From Flavobacteriales bacterium (GTDB lineage Bacteria > Bacteroidota > Bacteroidia > Flavobacteriales_D > Crocinitomicaceae): DNA of 64,000 bases. The stretch is from assembly GCA_947488235.1 (NCBI GenBank), contig CANLAQ010000005.1, positions 18,357 through 82,356 on the forward strand, in the 5' to 3' direction. The position numbers and the translations under genes were made by a program. The notes below the pieces were generated by a model. The model was given only the letters and a program-made list of their open reading frames with translations. It ran no database searches and was not told the DNA's origin. Positions 1 to 8,319 of the stretch are shown one piece after another (within the stretch, counting starts at the first letter, position 1; every line of letters begins with the position of its first letter).

Positions 1-663
1 AAGAAGAAGACTTTGGTCTTGATGCGAGAACATAAAGAATTCCCAACCATTAATCTACCTCATGTATTTGTTGATAATGGAAGAGATATGCTGATTGCTA
101 CCCTAATCTTCACCTATTATTCTCAGTCGGTATACGGTTCTTTTAGTCACTCTTATACTATGTTAAGGATTCCTTTGACTTTGGTAGGTGTTTCTCTTGG
201 ACAAATATTTTATAATAAAGCTTCTGAATTATACAATCAAGGAAAGTCTATTTTACCTATTTTGAAAAAAATGCTTTTATTGTTGTCGGTACTTTCTATA
301 GCACCCTTTAGTATTCTATTCTTTTATGGTGAACCAATTTTTGAATTTGTGTTCGGTCGTGATTGGAGACAATCTGGCTCTTATTCTGAAACGATGTCAA
401 TTTGGTTGATGTTCAATTTTATTCTCTCACCAATTACTGCTTTACCTCTTATCTTAGGGAAACAGAAAATTGCATTCTTTATGGGAATTATTAGTTCTCT
501 CATTCAGGTTATTCCTTTTTTGATTTTACCGATGCGATACGGAAATTACCAAGAAGTATTTTTGTGGAGTTTGCAAATAGTTTCGTATACTCAAGCCGCT
601 TGGTTAGTTTTCACTTTATTTGTCTTTTATTATTTAGCTAAAAAGGCATCGGTAAAAAAATAA
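1..663 (+). CDS. Polysaccharide flippase (Wzx/MATE-like), C-terminal part
   Basis: The reading frame is open to the left edge of the window, so this is the 3' part (about 220 codons) of a larger membrane protein. It holds about five or six hydrophobic segments (for example near residues 50-65, 90-110, 130-150, 160-180 and 190-212), with short basic loops and a lysine-rich end. The hydrophobic pattern and a Wzx-like stretch (SYTMLRIPLTLVG, then GQIFYNKASE) fit the C-terminal half of a lipid-linked oligosaccharide flippase of the MOP superfamily, which moves undecaprenyl-linked sugar units across the inner membrane. The nearby glycosyltransferases and ligase-like genes support a role in surface glycan export. 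The true start lies outside the window. Confidence 0.7.
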   Translation, partial: KKKTLVLMREHKEFPTINLPHVFVDNGRDMLIATLIFTYYSQSVYGSFSHSYTMLRIPLTLVGVSLGQIFYNKASELYNQGKSILPILKKMLLLLSVLSIAPFSILFFYGEPIFEFVFGRDWRQSGSYSETMSIWLMFNFILSPITALPLILGKQKIAFFMGIISSLIQVIPFLILPMRYGNYQEVFLWSLQIVSYTQAAWLVFTLFVFYYLAKKASVKK

Positions 664-669
664 TTAGTT

Positions 670-694
670 GCTATCGTAGCGACGCGTAGCGATC
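670..694. repeat. Short GC-rich direct repeat
   Basis: CGTAGCGA occurs at 675-682 and again at 685-692, exactly 10 bp apart. It forms a small GC-rich patch in a very AT-rich spacer, directly after the flippase stop codon. It may be a dispersed repeat remnant or a protein-binding site; nothing else identifies it. Confidence 0.35.
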
Positions 695-726
695 AAAAAA
701 ATCTAATACATTAAATGGTTTGGCTA

Positions 727-760
727 TTGCACTCTAGACCCACCTTTTATTAGTAACTTT
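727..760 (+). promoter_or_regulatory. Candidate promoter of the DEAD-box helicase gene
   Basis: TTG at 727-729 is followed after 23 nt by TAACTTTA at 753-760, close to the Bacteroidota pattern TTG-N17-23-TAnnTTTG. The final G of the -7 box is replaced by A. The ATG follows at 770, so the leader would be very short. Confidence 0.4.
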
Positions 761-769
761 AGCGCAAAC

Positions 770-1966
770 ATGAAATTCACAGAATTAAATCTCAACGAAC
801 AGTTGTTGGAAGCAATTTCACACATGGGCTTCGTCAATGCCACTCCGATTCAACAATTAGCAATCCCGCAAATTTTAGATAATAAGGATTTGATTGCTTG
901 CGCCCAAACGGGAACAGGTAAAACAGCAGCATTCATTCTCCCTATTCTAAATAAATTAACGGGTAAAGAAGATTATTCTATCGACACTTTAATAATTGTC
1001 CCTACTCGCGAATTAGCAGTGCAGATTGAGCAAGAAATTCAAGGCCTATCCTATTTTGTCTCTGTAGGTTCAAAAGCAATTTATGGCGGTGGTAGCGGTA
1101 AAGATTGGGATCTCCAGAAAGATGCACTTAAGGAAGGGACTGATATAATTGTTGCAACACCCGGAAAATTACTTTCGCACATTGCACAAGGATATGTGGA
1201 TTTTTCGAAAGTTAAACATTTAGTCTTAGATGAAGCGGATAAAATGTTGGATATGGGTTTTACTGATGACCTTATGTCAATAATATCTAAGCTGCCTGAA
1301 AAGCGACAAACATTAATGTTTAGCGCGACAATGCCTAATAAGATTAGAGAATTAGCCAAGAAAATATTAAAAGATCCAGAAGAAATAACACTTTCTATTT
1401 CAAAGCCAGCAGCAGGAGTAAAGCAATCTGTATACTTGACTTTCGACAATCAAAAAGTACCACTGCTTAAACATATTCTAACTGAAAGACCTGATTACTC
1501 AAGTATCATTATTTTTACTTCATCAAAAAGTAAAGTCAATGAAATTGTACATGCTTTGCGCAAAAATGGATTTAAGTCACATGGAGTTTCTTCTAATTTA
1601 GATCAAAGTGAAAGAGAGGAAGTGCTTCTTGGATTTCGTTCTAAACGAATTAGAATCATTGTGGCAACAGATGTTATGAGTCGCGGCATCGATATCAAAG
1701 AAATTAATTTGGTCATCAATTATGATACGCCTTTTGATGCGGAAGATTATGTTCATCGTGTTGGACGAACTGCTCGTGCCAATACAAAAGGTGAAGCGAT
1801 AACGCTTGTGAATGAGAAGGATATGAAAAAACTTACACAAATTCAAAAGCTAATTGAAGCTGAGATTACTCAAATTCCTTTGCCAGTTGATTTAGGAGAA
1901 GGTCCAGAATTTAAAGTTCATTCGAATTCTTCTAGAAGGCCATTTAAAATGAAGCGTAAAAATTAA
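770..1966 (+). CDS. DEAD-box ATP-dependent RNA helicase (RhlE-like)
   Basis: This 398-residue protein unwinds structured RNA using ATP, probably in ribosome assembly or mRNA turnover in the cytoplasm. All core motifs are visible: the Q motif region (residues 20-28), Walker A AQTGTGKT (45-52), PTREL (78-82), TPGKL (130-134), DEAD (154-157), SAT (185-187), ATDVMSRGIDI (299-309) and HRVGRTAR (329-336). The tail after residue 375 is short and basic (ends KMKRKN), as in the small RhlE-like helicases of Bacteroidota, and it lacks the RNA-binding domain of DbpA. The gene stands alone between polysaccharide genes and converges with the leftward glycosyltransferase operon. RhlE is the closest named type, but the exact paralogue cannot be fixed by eye. 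Confidence 0.93.
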   Translation: MKFTELNLNEQLLEAISHMGFVNATPIQQLAIPQILDNKDLIACAQTGTGKTAAFILPILNKLTGKEDYSIDTLIIVPTRELAVQIEQEIQGLSYFVSVGSKAIYGGGSGKDWDLQKDALKEGTDIIVATPGKLLSHIAQGYVDFSKVKHLVLDEADKMLDMGFTDDLMSIISKLPEKRQTLMFSATMPNKIRELAKKILKDPEEITLSISKPAAGVKQSVYLTFDNQKVPLLKHILTERPDYSSIIIFTSSKSKVNEIVHALRKNGFKSHGVSSNLDQSEREEVLLGFRSKRIRIIVATDVMSRGIDIKEINLVINYDTPFDAEDYVHRVGRTARANTKGEAITLVNEKDMKKLTQIQKLIEAEITQIPLPVDLGEGPEFKVHSNSSRRPFKMKRKN

Positions 1967-2019
1967 AAGTTAAGAACTTCGAATTCAAAAGTAAGCCTAC
2001 TTTCGATGTAATAAGACAA

Positions 2020-3051
2020 CTATAATTTATCGTAAATACTAGAAAACAAGCGTTTATTTGTTTCTTTGGTGGCCCTATTTTGAATAATGACCTTGTTTTT
2101 GTTTTCTACAGCCAATGGATCTAATGTCAAGGCCATTTCAATATCTTTCATCACATTTCCATCGCTGATAATGCCATTCTCAAGATGTGTGATCCATTCT
2201 TTATTGGCAGGTAAATCTGAAACAATGGGAATGCATCCGTAAGCCATAGCTTCTAAAAGACTAATGGAGGTGCCGTCACTTATTGGTATAGAAATATAAA
2301 TAGTAGCACTTTGGTAATTAGCTTGGTTTTGATCACTATTTAAAAATCCAACAAATTCGTAGCTTCCAAGGGGTAAATGTTCTGTTGCTAACTTTTCTAA
2401 TGCAGGGGTATTTTGTCCTTGACCAGCAATTTTCAGCAACCAATCGGTATTTCTCTTTAGGAAATCTGCACTTTCAAGGATGATCTTATCGATCTGGTAT
2501 AATGGGGCGTGCATCCTATTGGAATAGATTATTTTTTTTCGTTCAAGGGTTGTTTTTTGGGGATCTATTTCCACTCCAAAATTTGCAATTCTTACTGTTT
2601 TATTGCCAATTAATTTGTGAATAGCAGTAGCCATAAATTCAGCATCAGCAGTAATCTGATCGGCTTTATTGAGGACATATTTTACCATCCAACGATGTAA
2701 AAGACTCTTGTTGGGTAATAGTAATACATCACTACCCCATGTTGTAAGTACTAATGGGATTTTAGATTGATTTGCAAGGGCAGTTAGAAATCCATACGAA
2801 TTGGCTTGGTGAACATGGATAATATCAGGCTCGAAGTCTTTAATAATGGATCTTAGCTCCCTTATATTTTTCCAGAAATGAATGGGATTCTTTAAACCGA
2901 AATTGATTTTTTTACAAGAAGCAAAATCAATAATATTATTACTCACTACTAAAATAGATTCAAACTGATCAGAAATGAGGTCGTGAAAATTCCTTAAATG
3001 AGCATTGCCATTGCTTCCCCCAATGAGTAAAAGTTTTTTATGCTTCGACAT
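2020..3051 (-). CDS. Glycosyltransferase, GT4 family
   Basis: This 343-residue GT-B fold enzyme is expected to move a sugar from a nucleotide donor to a growing surface glycan on the cytoplasmic face of the membrane. The N-terminal half has the loop KLLLIGGSNGN and a central IIHVHQANSYG stretch typical of GT4 acceptor domains. The C-terminal half carries the GT4 donor-site motif ISDGTSISLLEAMAYG followed by PIVSDLPANKEW (about residues 255-285). Its start overlaps the end of the upstream ligase-like gene by 14 nt, so the leftward genes at 2020-4814 form one operon. The sugar specificity is not visible. Confidence 0.85.
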   Translation of the reverse strand: MSKHKKLLLIGGSNGNAHLRNFHDLISDQFESILVVSNNIIDFASCKKINFGLKNPIHFWKNIRELRSIIKDFEPDIIHVHQANSYGFLTALANQSKIPLVLTTWGSDVLLLPNKSLLHRWMVKYVLNKADQITADAEFMATAIHKLIGNKTVRIANFGVEIDPQKTTLERKKIIYSNRMHAPLYQIDKIILESADFLKRNTDWLLKIAGQGQNTPALEKLATEHLPLGSYEFVGFLNSDQNQANYQSATIYISIPISDGTSISLLEAMAYGCIPIVSDLPANKEWITHLENGIISDGNVMKDIEMALTLDPLAVENKNKVIIQNRATKETNKRLFSSIYDKL

Positions 3052-4258
3052 GAGACTCCTGATTAAAGTATTTACTAAAGGCCCAACTTATTCCAAAAAT
3101 ATAGATTAAAAGAATATTCTTTTCTGTAAATGGATTGTTCGTTAGCGCACTAATGGTCATTAATAGGATTAACAATATCGCTTGTATTGCATAAGGTTCC
3201 TTCCTTTTAATAAATTTAATAAAGGGGTAAATATATATACTTAAATAGAGCATCAATCCTATAATACCATAACGCCAAGTCATTAAAATGTATTCATTTT
3301 CAGAATATATCTTATGGGCATAAAAAAAGTTTTTGTTTGGTCCATATCCAAATAGGGGATGTTGGACAATCATATTCCATAAAAGTTCCCACGATTCCCA
3401 TCTGCTTCTTACAGAACCACTAAATAATGCAGTTCCATCTAATAAACTATTATTATACGAAGTATATTGAAAAAAGGAAGTTGCCAGCATCCATGACAAA
3501 AGATAAATGGTAGATGTCCCGAATATTAAGATAAGCCATTGTTGTAGCTTGAATTTACTACGGTGAAATACAAGTATAAAAAGAATTATTGCTATGATAA
3601 TTACTAAAGATGTTCGTGATTGACAGAGAAAAGTCATCAATAGTGCAGTAAAAAATCCAATCAGCTCTTTTTGTTGAAACTTAAAAGGAAAATAAAAAAT
3701 GGTAAACAATCCAAAGAGCAAGCCATTAATATTAGGGTTACCCATCGTTCCAACTAATCTTTTAACTGCCGGCGCACCAATAGAATCTAATCCAAAAAAC
3801 TGTATGTGGATTCCACCGTTATAATAGTGTTCCAGTAAAAAATTAATATGAAGTAGATTAAAAAAATGTAAAAAATTGACAAGAACTAGAATTCCAAATA
3901 AAACATGGACTAAGTTTTTGACGGCATTGAAATTGATTAGAGAAAAGAATACAATTAATAGTACCACTTTCAACATCTTGTATACTTCAAAATATGGATT
4001 CAAATCCTTATAATTATCGGTAATAAAAATGGAAAGAATTATATATATGCTAAATAGGAGGGGGATTAAACCATAAAAATTCGGTGTGATGGTTTTTCTT
4101 TTAACCCAAATTATTACAAAAATAATCGGAAGTAAAAAGTCTATTATTTGTATTGATGGCAAGGAAGTATTCAACTTAATATCAGGCAGTAGTAAAGCTG
4201 CGAATAATAGGAAAAATCCTAAAATGGACAAGTTGTTCTTACTTAGCCCATGCATCAT
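3038..4258 (-). CDS. O-antigen ligase/polymerase-like membrane protein
   Basis: A 406-residue protein made almost entirely of hydrophobic helices (about ten to twelve), with a longer periplasmic loop before the last helices. That loop contains WESWELLWNMIVQHPLFGYGPNKNFF and then ENEYILMTWRYGIIGL; the HPLFGYGPNKN pattern is the hallmark of the Wzy/WaaL (O-antigen ligase) superfamily. Such proteins polymerise undecaprenyl-linked repeat units or ligate glycans to lipid A or proteins. The start overlaps the preceding acyltransferase gene by 20 nt and the end overlaps the next glycosyltransferase by 14 nt. A second protein of this type lies on the other strand at 6070, so the two may split polymerase and ligase jobs. 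Confidence 0.8.
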   Translation of the reverse strand: MMHGLSKNNLSILGFFLLFAALLLPDIKLNTSLPSIQIIDFLLPIIFVIIWVKRKTITPNFYGLIPLLFSIYIILSIFITDNYKDLNPYFEVYKMLKVVLLIVFFSLINFNAVKNLVHVLFGILVLVNFLHFFNLLHINFLLEHYYNGGIHIQFFGLDSIGAPAVKRLVGTMGNPNINGLLFGLFTIFYFPFKFQQKELIGFFTALLMTFLCQSRTSLVIIIAIILFILVFHRSKFKLQQWLILIFGTSTIYLLSWMLATSFFQYTSYNNSLLDGTALFSGSVRSRWESWELLWNMIVQHPLFGYGPNKNFFYAHKIYSENEYILMTWRYGIIGLMLYLSIYIYPFIKFIKRKEPYAIQAILLILLMTISALTNNPFTEKNILLIYIFGISWAFSKYFNQESHVEA

Positions 4259-4814
4259 AATTCGATTTTAAAGATGGATTTTCTTTCAAAAAAGATGCGT
4301 CTAATGTTCTGGTATCACCTATTACTTTTGCAGGATTACCTCCAATTATTGAAAAATCAGGAAATTCTCCTTTCACATAACTGTAGGCTGAAACAATACA
4401 TCCTTTTCCAATTTTAGTGTTAGGCATTATTGTGGCATGTGGTCCAATAAAAGAATAGGCGCCAATTTCAATAGGTCCTTTGATATATCCGAGCATGTCT
4501 GCACCAGAATACGCGTTTCCATAAAGTCGGATTGCTTGATGACTTGAATGAGTGGTAATGGTAATGAATGAAGTGATTTGCACTCCTGTATCTATTTTTA
4601 GTCCTTGACTTGCTTCAATAAAATTAAAGTGACCTATATATACATTTTCAGCTAATTCTAAAGTTCTTGGATGGTCAATAAAGGTGCTGCTTGAAATTCT
4701 TGTTTTTGAAATAATATTTTTTTGATTGTCTTTAATTTTATTAAGCATTCTAGGTCTGCTATTCGGGAATATTCGCCGAAAAACTTTTTGAAAAATAGAA
4801 TTAGAAATATACAT
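4239..4814 (-). CDS. Left-handed beta-helix acyltransferase (hexapeptide repeat)
   Basis: A 191-residue protein of the LbetaH acyltransferase superfamily, likely O- or N-acetylating a sugar of the surface glycan from acetyl-CoA. The hexapeptide repeat region covers about residues 55-165, with turns such as IEIGAYSFIGPHATIMP and TKIGKGCIVSAYSYV. It ends in FSIIGGNPAKVIG, the typical closing signature of the NodL/WbbJ group. The likely catalytic His lies in the ITTHSSHQA segment. It is the first gene of the leftward three-gene polysaccharide operon. A TATCTTCG sequence on its strand (4833-4840) could be its -7 box, although no -33 element is evident. Confidence 0.85.
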   Translation of the reverse strand: MYISNSIFQKVFRRIFPNSRPRMLNKIKDNQKNIISKTRISSSTFIDHPRTLELAENVYIGHFNFIEASQGLKIDTGVQITSFITITTHSSHQAIRLYGNAYSGADMLGYIKGPIEIGAYSFIGPHATIMPNTKIGKGCIVSAYSYVKGEFPDFSIIGGNPAKVIGDTRTLDASFLKENPSLKSNYDAWAK

Positions 4815-4913
4815 TTAAACAACTTAATAGAACGAAGATAAGTAAAATTATAGGAAGTCATTTCTCTTCAATATACCTACTAAAGCGTCATCTAGTCATT
4901 TCTCCAATTTCAT

Positions 4914-4921
4914 TACCTTTG
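4914..4921 (+). promoter_or_regulatory. Candidate -7 box TACCTTTG
   Basis: TACCTTTG matches the Bacteroidota -7 consensus TAnnTTTG. It ends only 6 nt before the ATG at 4928 of the rightward glycosyltransferase operon. No clear TTG lies at the -33 position. If used, the transcript would start almost at the ATG. Confidence 0.4.
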
Positions 4922-4927
4922 TTCTTG

Positions 4928-6073
4928 ATGAAACAAACGGACTATCATTCTAAAGATCGTATTGAGGAACAAATTAAAATTGTTCATTTGAGCAGTGCGC
5001 ATGGTGATCGAGATGTGCGTATATTTCTAAAAGAATGTATTTCTCTTGCTAAAGTTTATAAAAATTCACAAGTTCATTTAGTATTAGCAGGTGTAGAAGA
5101 GAGGATAGAGGAAGGTGTTTCAATTCATTCTGTTCCTTCCAATCTTGGTGGTCGATTGAACAGGATGTGGAATACAGTTAAGCTAGTTGAAAGAAAAGCA
5201 CTTGAACTTCAAGGAGATATTTATCATCTTCATGATCCTGAGTTATTGCGGATTGCCCTCAAATTGAAGAGAATAGGTAAAAAAGTGATTTATGATGCTC
5301 ATGAAGATTTGCCTAGACAGATCATGGGAAAATCATACTTACCTATGAAAGGAATAATTTCCTGGTGTGTCGAGCATTTTGAGAATTTTGTAGTGAAGAA
5401 ATTGGATGGGGTGATATGCGCAACACCTTTTATCGCAGAAAGATTTTTAAAAATCAATGCAAATACTACCGCAGTTAATAATTTTCCTTTAGAAAGTGAA
5501 ATTGATTTTGTCCAAAATTCTCCTACTGAAAAAGCTAATAGTATTTGTTATATCGGAGGTATCAGTCAAATTCGCGGAATTGAATCTCTTGTTAAAAGCA
5601 TCGAATTTACTGATGTAAAACTAGAATTGGCTGGAGCAATTGCACCAGAATTTAGAGTTGAATTAACTAAGTTAAAGGGATGGGAAAAAGTAAACGAGTT
5701 GGGATTTATTGATCGACAAACTTCTATGCAATTAAAACAACACTCTATTGCTGGAATAGTAACTTTCCTTCCTTTTCCCAATCATATCAATGCTCAGCCC
5801 AATAAAATTTTTGAATACATGGCTGCTGGATTACCAGTAATAGGTTCACATTTTCCTCTTTGGAAATCATTGATTGAAAAAAATAATTGTGGCATTTGTG
5901 TCGATCCTTCTAATCCCATTGAAATAGCTGATGCAATTAATAAACTTGTTAAGGATAAAGCCTTAGCTAAAATAATGGGTGAAAATGGGCGAAAATTAGT
6001 CAAGGAAGTTTACAATTGGAATGCTGAAGAAAAAGTTTTAATTGAATTTTATCAATCTTTAATTGCCAAATGA
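4928..6073 (+). CDS. Glycosyltransferase, GT4 family
   Basis: First gene of the rightward polysaccharide operon, encoding about 381 residues if started at the ATG at 4928. A TTG nine bases upstream is also in frame, but it lies inside the candidate -7 box. The GT-B fold is indicated by an N-terminal acceptor domain with DIYHLHDPELL and YDAHEDLPRQ, and by a donor-site region NKIFEYMAAGLPVIGS (about residues 295-310), where the E corresponds to the second Glu of the GT4 EX7E motif. It probably adds one sugar of the repeat unit in the cytoplasm. Its stop overlaps the next start by 4 nt, which suggests translational coupling. Confidence 0.87.
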   Translation: MKQTDYHSKDRIEEQIKIVHLSSAHGDRDVRIFLKECISLAKVYKNSQVHLVLAGVEERIEEGVSIHSVPSNLGGRLNRMWNTVKLVERKALELQGDIYHLHDPELLRIALKLKRIGKKVIYDAHEDLPRQIMGKSYLPMKGIISWCVEHFENFVVKKLDGVICATPFIAERFLKINANTTAVNNFPLESEIDFVQNSPTEKANSICYIGGISQIRGIESLVKSIEFTDVKLELAGAIAPEFRVELTKLKGWEKVNELGFIDRQTSMQLKQHSIAGIVTFLPFPNHINAQPNKIFEYMAAGLPVIGSHFPLWKSLIEKNNCGICVDPSNPIEIADAINKLVKDKALAKIMGENGRKLVKEVYNWNAEEKVLIEFYQSLIAK

Positions 6074-7305
6074 AGACCCTTAAATTTGATGCTATTTATC
6101 GATTTTTCCTCTTGCTTTTAGTGAGTATTTGGTTGATTATCCCTCATTTAACCTCCGTATTCATTGCATTATTTGGAATAGTTGTTGTTTATGGAATAAG
6201 TAAAAAACACTTAATTTTCAAAGTCAATTATATTCTATTGGGCTTTGCATTGTTGTATTTTATTTACTTCGCTTATTGTTTCCCAGAATGGCTTAGCAAA
6301 ATAGCTAAAGAAAATTACGAGTATAAGTTATCGTATTTGATCTTCCCTTTTATTTTTTCATTCCTACCAAAAGAAGGACTGAAAAGAAACACGGTTTATA
6401 TTCAATTTATTTCATTCGTTTTTATCCTCTCTCTTTATTGTATTGTTCAGGCTATGATTATGTATAATTCAGGAACTGGATTAGGGGCCTTTTATTCTTC
6501 CTCTTTTTCACCCTTGCATCATCCTACCTATTTCGCTGCATTCATTTCCCTTGCCGTTTTTATGCTATTAGAAATAATGAAAGGGGTGGATTCTAAATGG
6601 CGACGATTCGGCATTATTACATTGATCTTATATTTTGGAATTTTGCATTTACCCTTAGGAAGCTTGTCAGGCATGCTCGTTTATCTTTTATTGCTTGGTT
6701 TTGTCGTGATAAAATGGAGTATTAAAAGGTTAAAGCCAATGGTAAGAATCTTATTTTTCTCTGTTATAGGCGTTTGTATTGCAATAGTTTCAGTAACTCA
6801 AGTTAGCCTTACAGCCAATATTAAAAACACTGGTAATTTTATTGTTGAATATATAAAAGACCCTTCTGAATTTGTCAAAAGTCGACCTGCCTTAATGCAA
6901 GGAAATGAAGCTAGGTTGGTAGTTTGGACTGTTACAGGTGAAATAATTAAGGAACATCCAATGGGTGTTGGGGTGAATCATCTTCAAAACAAAATGTATG
7001 AAAAACTTAAAAAGTATGGTAAAGATGATTTGGCAGCCTTAAGATATAATCCTCACAATCAGTTTCTTCAAACTGGTGGAGAAACGGGAATTATTGGATT
7101 AATATTATTTATAATCATACTGATCTATGGATCTTATCAAGCATTTTTACAAAAAAATTGGATTTTAATTTTCATTTTCTTTAGTTTGGCTCTTAATTGT
7201 CTATTTGAAAGTATGCTACAAAGACAATCAGGAATTGTTTTTTATACCATGTGGATTGCTATTTTAAGCAGTGGACTTTTGATTCCTAAAAAAGAATTGA
7301 CATGA
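6070..7305 (+). CDS. O-antigen ligase/polymerase-like membrane protein
   Basis: This 411-residue polytopic membrane protein has about ten or eleven hydrophobic helices. A long periplasmic loop near residues 265-330 contains EARLVVWTVTGEIIKEHPMGVGVNH followed by LRYNPHNQFLQTGGETGIIGL; the PHNQFLQ and EHPxGxG patterns are diagnostic of the Wzy/WaaL superfamily. It would polymerise or ligate lipid-linked glycans on the periplasmic side. It is coupled to both neighbours by 4-nt overlaps (at 6070-6073 and 7302-7305). It differs clearly from the leftward ligase-like protein encoded at 3038, so they are not recent duplicates. Confidence 0.82.
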   Translation: MKTLKFDAIYRFFLLLLVSIWLIIPHLTSVFIALFGIVVVYGISKKHLIFKVNYILLGFALLYFIYFAYCFPEWLSKIAKENYEYKLSYLIFPFIFSFLPKEGLKRNTVYIQFISFVFILSLYCIVQAMIMYNSGTGLGAFYSSSFSPLHHPTYFAAFISLAVFMLLEIMKGVDSKWRRFGIITLILYFGILHLPLGSLSGMLVYLLLLGFVVIKWSIKRLKPMVRILFFSVIGVCIAIVSVTQVSLTANIKNTGNFIVEYIKDPSEFVKSRPALMQGNEARLVVWTVTGEIIKEHPMGVGVNHLQNKMYEKLKKYGKDDLAALRYNPHNQFLQTGGETGIIGLILFIIILIYGSYQAFLQKNWILIFIFFSLALNCLFESMLQRQSGIVFYTMWIAILSSGLLIPKKELT

Positions 7306-8318
7306 AATTAAGTGTTGTTATACCATGCCGAAATGAAATCATTCATATCGAAGAATGTTTAACTGCAATTTTCGCTTCAGAGGGAATTTCTAATTTTGAT
7401 ACCAATGTCTTTGTTGTAGATGGTCAAAGTGATGATGGAACAAGAGCATTAATCCAAAAATTAGCCACGCTTAACCCAAAACTGCATTTACTCGATAATC
7501 CAAGTCTAACTACACCAAATGCATTTAATATTGGAATTAATCAAAGAGATTTTGACTATTTATTGATAGTAGGTGCGCGTCATATTCTTTCAAACAATTA
7601 TATTTCAAAATGTATTGAAGTGTTAAAATCGAATGAAAATATATGGTGTGTAGGTGGTTCCTTGATAAATCAATATACGAATTCAGAAAGTCAAATAATT
7701 TCTAAGGCGATGTCCAGCTCATTTGGTATGGGACTAGGTAATTTTAGAACCTTATCAAAATCAGCTTATACTGACACTGTTACAAGTCCTATGTATCCAA
7801 AAAAAGTTTTCGATACTATTGGTTTGTTTGACGCGCAACTGACCCGTAATCAAGACGATGATTTTAATTTTAGAGTCCTAAAAGCTGGAGGTAAAATTTG
7901 GTTTGAAGCAGATATTGAATTGAAATATTATGTCCGAAATACATTTAAACAAGTGAGCAAACAATTTTTTCAATATGGATATTGGAAAGTATATGTAAAC
8001 AAGAAGCACAAAACGATTACTACTATTCGTCAAATGGCGCCACCTCTTTTTGTATTCTATTTATTGCTTTCACCATTCATATTCCTAATACCATTTGGTG
8101 TTTTCTGGATCCTTTTATCACCAAATATTTTTTATTTAATCTTGCTTTTATTCTTTTCAATTAAATATGCGGATCATTCGATAACTAACTTTTTAGGTTT
8201 GATAAGATCTTTTGTCACCCTGCATTTATCTTATGGAAGTGGCTATATTCGTGGTATCCTAGAGTTTTTTATTTTAAGAAAAAGCCCTTCAATTAAACAA
8301 CAAGTATTAACTAGATAG
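7302..8318 (+). CDS. Glycosyltransferase family 2 with C-terminal membrane anchor
   Basis: A 338-residue GT-A transferase. The nucleotide-sugar domain begins with LSVVIPCRNEIIHIEECL (residues 3-20), continues with VVDGQSDDGT (45-54) and has the late acidic motif NQDDDFNFRVLKAGGKIWF, typical of GT2 enzymes of the ExoA/succinoglycan type. Two or three hydrophobic helices follow at about residues 245-300 and would tether it to the inner membrane. In place of a classical DxD it has an aligned VGARHIL stretch, as seen in the ExoA group. It overlaps the preceding gene by 4 nt and is followed after 1 nt by the aminotransferase. Confidence 0.85.
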   Translation: MKLSVVIPCRNEIIHIEECLTAIFASEGISNFDTNVFVVDGQSDDGTRALIQKLATLNPKLHLLDNPSLTTPNAFNIGINQRDFDYLLIVGARHILSNNYISKCIEVLKSNENIWCVGGSLINQYTNSESQIISKAMSSSFGMGLGNFRTLSKSAYTDTVTSPMYPKKVFDTIGLFDAQLTRNQDDDFNFRVLKAGGKIWFEADIELKYYVRNTFKQVSKQFFQYGYWKVYVNKKHKTITTIRQMAPPLFVFYLLLSPFIFLIPFGVFWILLSPNIFYLILLLFFSIKYADHSITNFLGLIRSFVTLHLSYGSGYIRGILEFFILRKSPSIKQQVLTR

Positions 8319-8319
8319 T

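Noticed and set aside
1988..2003. AAAGTA-AGCC-TACTTT hairpin between the helicase and glycosyltransferase genes
   Set aside because: Weak six-base AT-rich stem with no T run after it on the plus strand, so it cannot be called a terminator with any confidence.
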